A model generated the notes under the pieces. The model was not told where the DNA came from. It worked only from the letters and a program-made list of their open reading frames with translations, and did no database searches. The position numbers and the translations under genes were made by a program. 64,000 bases of DNA from JBFYTX01 sp963739515 (GTDB lineage: Bacteria > Chloroflexota > Dehalococcoidia > Dehalococcoidales > RBG-16-60-22): NCBI GenBank assembly GCA_963739515.1, contig CAVUAO010000003.1, positions 186,001 through 250,000 on the forward strand. The letters run 5' to 3'. Positions 59,722 through 64,000 of this stretch are shown here, piece after piece (position 1 is the stretch's first letter; every line of letters starts with the position of its first letter).

Positions 59722-60297
59722 ATGAAAGAAGCGCTCGAACGAGTATTAGCGCAACACCAAAAGCGCTATATCAACGAAGGCGGCCTCAAGCCGTCCGCGG
59801 TATTGATACCCATCTACCAGAAACACGGTGAGTATTACATCGTCTTTATCAAGCGCACGGAGACTGTCAAAGTGCATAAGGGCCAGATTTCCTTTCCCGG
59901 AGGGGCGCGGGAGGCCGAGGACCGGACCCTGCTGCACACCGCCATCCGGGAAAGCCGGGAGGAAATAGGGCTGCGCACGAAAGACATCGAAGTAATCGGG
60001 GAGATGGACGACGAGGTAACCACCACCTCCAGCTACGTCGTCACCCCTTTCATCGCCATAATACCGTGGCCGTACCGTTTTAAGAAAAACAAGGACGAGG
60101 TGGCGGAGATCATGGAGGTGCCCGTCAAAGCCCTCTTGGAAAAGGACAGCCGTAAACCGGGCATGGAGACACTGGACGGGCAGCCAATCGATTCTTATAT
60201 TTACGACTACAAGGGGAAGGTCATCTGGGGGGCCACGGCCCGGATTCTAAAGAAACTGCTGGACATTATCGGCGGGATTTATCAGGGCGAACGTTAG
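59722..60297 (+). CDS. NUDIX hydrolase, CoA pyrophosphatase-like (NudL type)
   Basis: A 191-residue hydrolase. The NUDIX box FPGGAREAEDRTLLHTAIRE with SREEIGL following, plus the upstream KGQISFPGG, match the NudL/CoAse branch that cleaves CoA. ATG 59722 is preferred; an in-frame TTG at 59686 lies upstream. Single gene. Confidence 0.88.
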   Translation: MKEALERVLAQHQKRYINEGGLKPSAVLIPIYQKHGEYYIVFIKRTETVKVHKGQISFPGGAREAEDRTLLHTAIRESREEIGLRTKDIEVIGEMDDEVTTTSSYVVTPFIAIIPWPYRFKKNKDEVAEIMEVPVKALLEKDSRKPGMETLDGQPIDSYIYDYKGKVIWGATARILKKLLDIIGGIYQGER

Positions 60298-60318
60298 AGG
60301 GTCTTAAAAAAGGACCGA

Positions 60319-61173
60319 CTAAGCCAGAACGCATTCCTTGAAAATGATGTTCTTGCCGTAACCGTCATACCGGCCGCGCAGGCTCACTTCCTGCCCTTCG
60401 GTGAGACGCTCCATCCTGGAAATACTTTCCTTATCGAAGTTGCAGCGGACGGGCCACGTGACGTTTTTGCGGGCGCCGGTAAGCACGATATATCGGACAT
60501 CAATATGGTCGCGGATAAAGACCTTTTCCACAAATCCCGTGACCACGATGGTCTTGTTCAGCAATTTTGAGTGTACGCCCAATCGATTGGCCGCATACAG
60601 GGCATCCAGCTGGTCCACGCTCAAGACCGAGCCATCATCAATGGAATCCAGGCTCGGGGGCGCTACGGCGACCGGCGCGGGCAGCGGAGGCGGTTGTGGC
60701 GCCGGCGGCGGCGCCAGTTGAGGGGCGGGAGGCGGCGGGGCCACCGGGGCGGGCGGGGCCATTTGCGCTGGTGGAGCTACCGGGGCAGGCCGGGGCGTCA
60801 CGATTATTTCGGCGCGGGGAGCAGAGATTGACGGCGGCGCTTCCGGTTGGCGCCTTTCCTCAGGTTCCGGGGGGCGTACCGGAGCGGCGGCCGGTTCCGG
60901 TCGAAAATCGAAAGCAGGCTTAACGGGGTGCTGGTAGGCGGGGGGAGCTTGAGGAGCGGTTTCCGGTACGGGACCGTATTCAGTTTCGGTTTCTGTCTCC
61001 GGTTCCGGGGCAGGATACGCCGAACGTAAGGAAGCGCTCCTCTCTTCCTGGAGCTGCTTGAAGGTCTTGTCAATCTTTTTATAAGCGCGGGACAATAGCG
61101 GATAGCCGCACCACTGACAGGCCCAGTCCCGGGTCCTCAGGGTCTGGCGTCCGCAATTGGGACAAGCCGGCAT
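60319..61173 (-). CDS. Zinc-ribbon protein with Pro-rich linker and OB-fold-like C-terminus
   Basis: A 284-residue protein in three parts. An N-terminal zinc ribbon (ACPNCGRQ ... ACQWCGYPL), a very Pro/Ala-rich linker (about 50-185), and a C-terminal domain (LNKTIVVTGFVEKVFIRDHI ... SLRGRYDGYGKNIIFKECVL) resembling the tRNA_anti-like OB fold. No membrane segment. Function unknown; a nucleic-acid or adaptor role is possible. Confidence 0.75.
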   Translation of the reverse strand: MPACPNCGRQTLRTRDWACQWCGYPLLSRAYKKIDKTFKQLQEERSASLRSAYPAPEPETETETEYGPVPETAPQAPPAYQHPVKPAFDFRPEPAAAPVRPPEPEERRQPEAPPSISAPRAEIIVTPRPAPVAPPAQMAPPAPVAPPPPAPQLAPPPAPQPPPLPAPVAVAPPSLDSIDDGSVLSVDQLDALYAANRLGVHSKLLNKTIVVTGFVEKVFIRDHIDVRYIVLTGARKNVTWPVRCNFDKESISRMERLTEGQEVSLRGRYDGYGKNIIFKECVLA

Positions 61174-61265
61174 AGCAACTCCTTTCTCTTAAATTATACG
61201 TGATTAAAGCAGCTTGTCAATACGACGTCAACGGCGGCCGCCCATTCGTTCCTGAAATGTCACTA

Positions 61266-61303
61266 TTTTGTAACTATTTTTACGACTTTTTTGCAACTAT
61301 TCT
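61266..61303. repeat. Imperfect direct repeat in the dnaJ upstream region
   Basis: TTTTGTAACTATTTT (61266-61280) and TTTTGCAACTATTCT (61289-61303), start-to-start 23 bases (about two helical turns). Could be a regulator site; the rest of 61174-61459 shows only the promoter below. Confidence 0.4.
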
Positions 61304-61402
61304 ACCTATTCAAGGTTAAAATTGTAAATATCGGCGTTCTGTGTAAGGTCAGGATATTCCGGTATCTCTTAATAACGCAGTATTAACTTTTATCAATATT
61401 AA

Positions 61403-61431
61403 TTGACATCTTACTTCATAAACCGTATAAT
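61403..61431 (+). promoter_or_regulatory. dnaJ-hspR-clpB promoter
   Basis: Perfect TTGACA (61403-61408), a 17-base spacer and perfect TATAAT (61426-61431), 28 bases before the dnaJ ATG. The strongest sigma-70-type promoter in the window. Confidence 0.8.
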
Positions 61432-61459
61432 AGAAGTATAGGTTTTTCGGAGAAAATAA

Positions 61460-62458
61460 ATGGCCGGTAAGAACTACTACGATATACTCGGGGTAAGCAA
61501 AGGCGCCAGCGATAAGGACATCAAACAGGCCTACCGCCGGCTGGCGCGCCAGCATCACCCGGACGTCAATCCCGGGAACAAAGCGGCAGCCGAAGCTAAA
61601 TTCAAGGAAATTAACGCGGCCTACGAGGTGCTTTCCGACCAGGCCAAAAGGCAGAAATACGATAAATACGGCGAGAAATGGCAGTACGCCGACCAGATAG
61701 AACAGGCGGAGCGCGAGCAGGCGCAGTACCGGGGGTTTGCGCCGGGAGACGGCAGCGGCTTCCAGTACAGCGGCAATGTCGAAGACCTGGATAGTGTCTT
61801 CGAGGAGCTGTTCGGAGGCGGACGCGGCGGACGCGGCTTTTCCCGCCGTCCCCAGCCGAGGCGCGGCCAGGACATGGAGACGACCGCCGAGGTAACTCTC
61901 GAAGAAGCCTACGCCGGCACCCAGCGCACTATCAGCCTCCAGGTGGAAGAGCCCTGCGCCGCCTGCCGGGGCACGGGGCGGATTCAAAACGTCCCCTGCT
62001 CGGTGTGCCGGGGCGCGGGCGTGGTGGCGAATATAAAGCGTATCGAGGTAAAGATTCCCGCCGGCGTGGTCACCGGCTCACGGGTACGTGTCGCCGGCAA
62101 AGGACAGCCCGGCTACGGCGGCGCCAACGGCGACCTTTACCTGAATATTACGGTCAGGCCGCACACGACAGTTGAACGCCAGGGAGACGACCTTTACGTT
62201 AACGTCCCGGTGTCCCTGACGGTGGCGATACTGGGCGGCGAAGCCCAGGTGCCGACACTCAAGGGGAAGCTGGCTCTGAAAATCCCGGCGGAGACCCAGA
62301 ACGGGCGGGTCTTCCGTCTGGCCGGACAGGGCATGCCCCACCTCGGCAAGTCCACCCGGGGCGACCTGCTGGCTAAAGTCAACGTGGTCTTACCCACCAG
62401 GCTATCCGAAAAGGAAAAAGAACTATTCAGGCGATTCAACGAGATGAGACCGGCCTGA
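61460..62458 (+). CDS. DnaJ/CbpA-type J-domain chaperone with a half zinc finger
   Basis: A 332-residue co-chaperone. The J domain (4-70) has HPD at 33-35; a Gly/Phe-rich stretch follows, then two C-terminal substrate-binding domains. Instead of four CxxCxGxG repeats it has only two (CAACRGTG, CSVCRGAG), enough for one zinc site. It stimulates DnaK or works with ClpB. It begins the dnaJ-hspR-clpB operon. Confidence 0.93.
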   Translation: MAGKNYYDILGVSKGASDKDIKQAYRRLARQHHPDVNPGNKAAAEAKFKEINAAYEVLSDQAKRQKYDKYGEKWQYADQIEQAEREQAQYRGFAPGDGSGFQYSGNVEDLDSVFEELFGGGRGGRGFSRRPQPRRGQDMETTAEVTLEEAYAGTQRTISLQVEEPCAACRGTGRIQNVPCSVCRGAGVVANIKRIEVKIPAGVVTGSRVRVAGKGQPGYGGANGDLYLNITVRPHTTVERQGDDLYVNVPVSLTVAILGGEAQVPTLKGKLALKIPAETQNGRVFRLAGQGMPHLGKSTRGDLLAKVNVVLPTRLSEKEKELFRRFNEMRPA

Positions 62459-62473
62459 GGAGGATGAGTGACG

Positions 62474-62791
62474 ATGGACAAAGATAAATATAATACCGAG
62501 CCCCGCTACGTGATAAGTATCGCGGCCAGAATGCTGGAAATACAGACGCACACCCTGCGCTACTATGAAAAGGTGGGTATCATCGAGCCCCACCGCTCCC
62601 AGGGGAACATCCGGCTATATTCGGATAGAGATATCGCCCTTCTCAAGAGGGTGAAGTCGCTGGTGGACGACATGGGCATCAATCTACCCGGCGTGGAGGT
62701 CATCCTGCGCATGGTCCAGCACATGGGGGAACTCCAGAACGAGCTGGAAGAAGCCCACGAGCAGATAGAGAAGCTACGCGGAGGAAAATAG
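62474..62791 (+). CDS. hspR: MerR-family heat-shock repressor HspR
   Basis: A 105-residue MerR-type protein: YVISIAARMLEIQTHTLRYYEKVGIIEPHRSQGNIRLYS is close to HspR, followed by a coiled coil. HspR represses clpB and dnaK operons in Actinobacteria. AGGAGG (62458-62463) lies upstream of both GTG 62468 and ATG 62474. clpB starts 1 base after its stop. Confidence 0.92.
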   Translation: MDKDKYNTEPRYVISIAARMLEIQTHTLRYYEKVGIIEPHRSQGNIRLYSDRDIALLKRVKSLVDDMGINLPGVEVILRMVQHMGELQNELEEAHEQIEKLRGGK

Positions 62792-62792
62792 C

Positions 62793-64000
62793 ATGAGACA
62801 GGAAAAATTTACCGAACAGGCACAGGAAGCGCTACAGACGTCCCAGCAGATGGCGATGCAGTTCAAGCACAGCCAGTGGGACGTGGAACATATCCTGCTG
62901 GCAATGCTCGTCCAGAAGCAAGGGCTGGTGGGCGAAATACTCAAGGAAATAAACGTCGACGCGGAGATGATAAGGAACCGGGTGGATGAAGCCCTGGAGA
63001 AGACGCCCAAGGTATCCTACCAGACGGGGCAAATCTACGCCACGCCGCGCATCGCGATGTTGATGCAAAAAGCCGAAGAGGAAGCCAAGCGGCTCAAGGA
63101 CGAATTCATCAGCACGGAGCACCTGCTCATCGCGATGGTCAGTGAAAACAGGGGCGAGGCCGCCAATATCCTGCACAGCGCCGGCGTCACCCAGGAGAAA
63201 GTCTACGCCGCCCTGCAGAAACTGAGGGGAAGTCGGCGCGTGGAAGACACGCGCGCCGAAAGTAAATACCGCTCCCTGAAAAAGTACGGGCGGGACCTCA
63301 CCGATATGGCGCGCGAGGGCAAGCTCGACCCGGTCATCGGACGCGAAAGGGAAATCAAGCGGGTCATGCAGATACTGACCCGGCGCACCAAGAACAACCC
63401 GGTCATCGTCGGCGAGGCCGGCGTGGGCAAGACCGCCATCGCCGAAGGACTGGCTCAGAAGATAGCGGACGACGACGTGCCCGATTCTTTGAAAGGACGT
63501 AAGGTCGTGGCCCTGGACATGGGAGCGCTGGTGGCCGGCAGCAAGTTCCGCGGCGAGTTCGAGGAAAGACTCAAGGCGGTCATGGATGAAGTTAAAGAAT
63601 CCAAGAAAGAAGTGATACTGTTCATCGACGAGATACATACAGTCGTCGGGGCGGGCGCCGCCGAAGGCTCCATTGACGCCAGTAACATGCTGAAACCGGC
63701 GCTGGCGCACGGCGAGCTGCAGTGCGTGGGCGCCACGACGCTCGACGAATACCGCCGGCACATCGAGAAAGACAAGGCGCTGGAGAGACGGTTCCAGCCG
63801 GTCTTCATCGACGAACCCAGCATCGAAGATACCATTGAAATCCTGAAGGGTTTAAGACCCAGGTACGAGGCGCACCACAAGATAAAAATTACCGATGACG
63901 CCCTCGACGCCGCCGCCAGGCTCAGTCAGAGATATATCGCCGACCGGCACCTGCCGGACAAGGCCATCGACCTTATCGATGAGGCCGCCAGCAAGCTGCG
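62793..64000 (+). CDS. clpB: ATP-dependent disaggregase ClpB, C-terminus beyond the window
   Basis: The first 402 residues of a HSP100 disaggregase. The N-terminal domain (FTEQAQEALQTSQQMAMQ) has two repeats; AAA+ domain 1 has GEAGVGKTAIAEGLA, FIDEIHTVVGAG and GATTLDEYRRHIEKDKALERRF. The reading frame runs off the right edge before the middle domain and AAA+ 2. GAGG precedes the ATG. Confidence 0.95.
   Translation, partial: MRQEKFTEQAQEALQTSQQMAMQFKHSQWDVEHILLAMLVQKQGLVGEILKEINVDAEMIRNRVDEALEKTPKVSYQTGQIYATPRIAMLMQKAEEEAKRLKDEFISTEHLLIAMVSENRGEAANILHSAGVTQEKVYAALQKLRGSRRVEDTRAESKYRSLKKYGRDLTDMAREGKLDPVIGREREIKRVMQILTRRTKNNPVIVGEAGVGKTAIAEGLAQKIADDDVPDSLKGRKVVALDMGALVAGSKFRGEFEERLKAVMDEVKESKKEVILFIDEIHTVVGAGAAEGSIDASNMLKPALAHGELQCVGATTLDEYRRHIEKDKALERRFQPVFIDEPSIEDTIEILKGLRPRYEAHHKIKITDDALDAAARLSQRYIADRHLPDKAIDLIDEAASKL

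Noticed and set aside
1..64000. CRISPR array, prophage or intact insertion sequence
   Set aside because: No regularly spaced repeat array, integrase, transposase or structural phage gene was seen.

Overview
The window reads as one contiguous stretch of an anaerobic bacterial chromosome. It is almost entirely coding, moderately GC-rich, and has little visible foreign DNA. The gene set fits an uncultured member of the Chloroflexota, class Dehalococcoidia or a relative. It combines a DnaB helicase with a DnaD-like protein and a tandem AAA+ loader, HspR with ClpB, a phosphatidylinositol-type lipid cluster, a full hyp set for NiFe hydrogenase maturation, and selenocysteine machinery. This assignment is inference from gene content; no rRNA or other phylogenetic marker was tested.

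Layout. 0-5 kb: an aldo/keto reductase fragment, a SemiSWEET transporter, a candidate small structured RNA, then dksA-like, lspA, rluD, a frameshifted GntR/substrate-binding regulator and a YggS protein. 5-9 kb: a flavodoxin diverging from a NuoE/NuoF/HoxU-like electron-transfer trio. 9-18.5 kb (minus strand): rplI-dnaB-dnaD-AAA+ loader, then a dehydratase activase with plsX-trxA-trxB, an M20 amidohydrolase and a GNAT. 18.5-24 kb: rpsO-pnp followed by dapB-asd-dapA for diaminopimelate and lysine. 24-26 kb: a lipoprotein candidate, a GNAT, and an ArsR repressor with a Cys/His-rich small protein. 26-35 kb (minus strand): purA; ino1, a GT4 glycosyltransferase and a CDP-alcohol phosphatidyltransferase; then nusA-ylxR-infB-rbfA-truB. 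35.8-44.4 kb: hypA-hypB-hypF, three flavoredoxin-like paralogs, hypC-hypD-hypE, a hydrogenase protease and a cytochrome b. 44.4-55.6 kb: tRNA-Sec, a coiled-coil protein, selB, selA, and a long operon cysE-mnmA-MOSC-fdhD-fdhD-nadA-cutA-moeB-moaD. 55.6-64 kb: two small zinc ribbons, tgt, an acyl-CoA dehydrogenase, a heme O synthase-type prenyltransferase, a NUDIX hydrolase, a proline-rich zinc-ribbon protein, and dnaJ-hspR-clpB running off the end.

How the genes fit together. From 35 to 56 kb the window is largely a metalloenzyme assembly island. It encodes hydrogenase active-site assembly, selenocysteine insertion, formate dehydrogenase maturation (FdhD-like) and molybdopterin sulfur chemistry (MoeB/MoaD/MOSC). 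The catalytic formate dehydrogenase and hydrogenase subunits lie elsewhere. The NuoEF/HoxU trio at 5.7-8.7 kb is a plausible NAD(P)-linked electron module for one of them.

Quality note. Five genes (the GntR regulator, pnp, asd, truB and the second flavoredoxin) are interrupted by single-base indels while the reading frames on both sides stay conserved. Six of the seven indels are +1. This looks more like sequence error than decay, but it needs a read-level check. A dispersed GC-rich double-hairpin repeat with CTCACCCCC ends occurs at least four times between operons.
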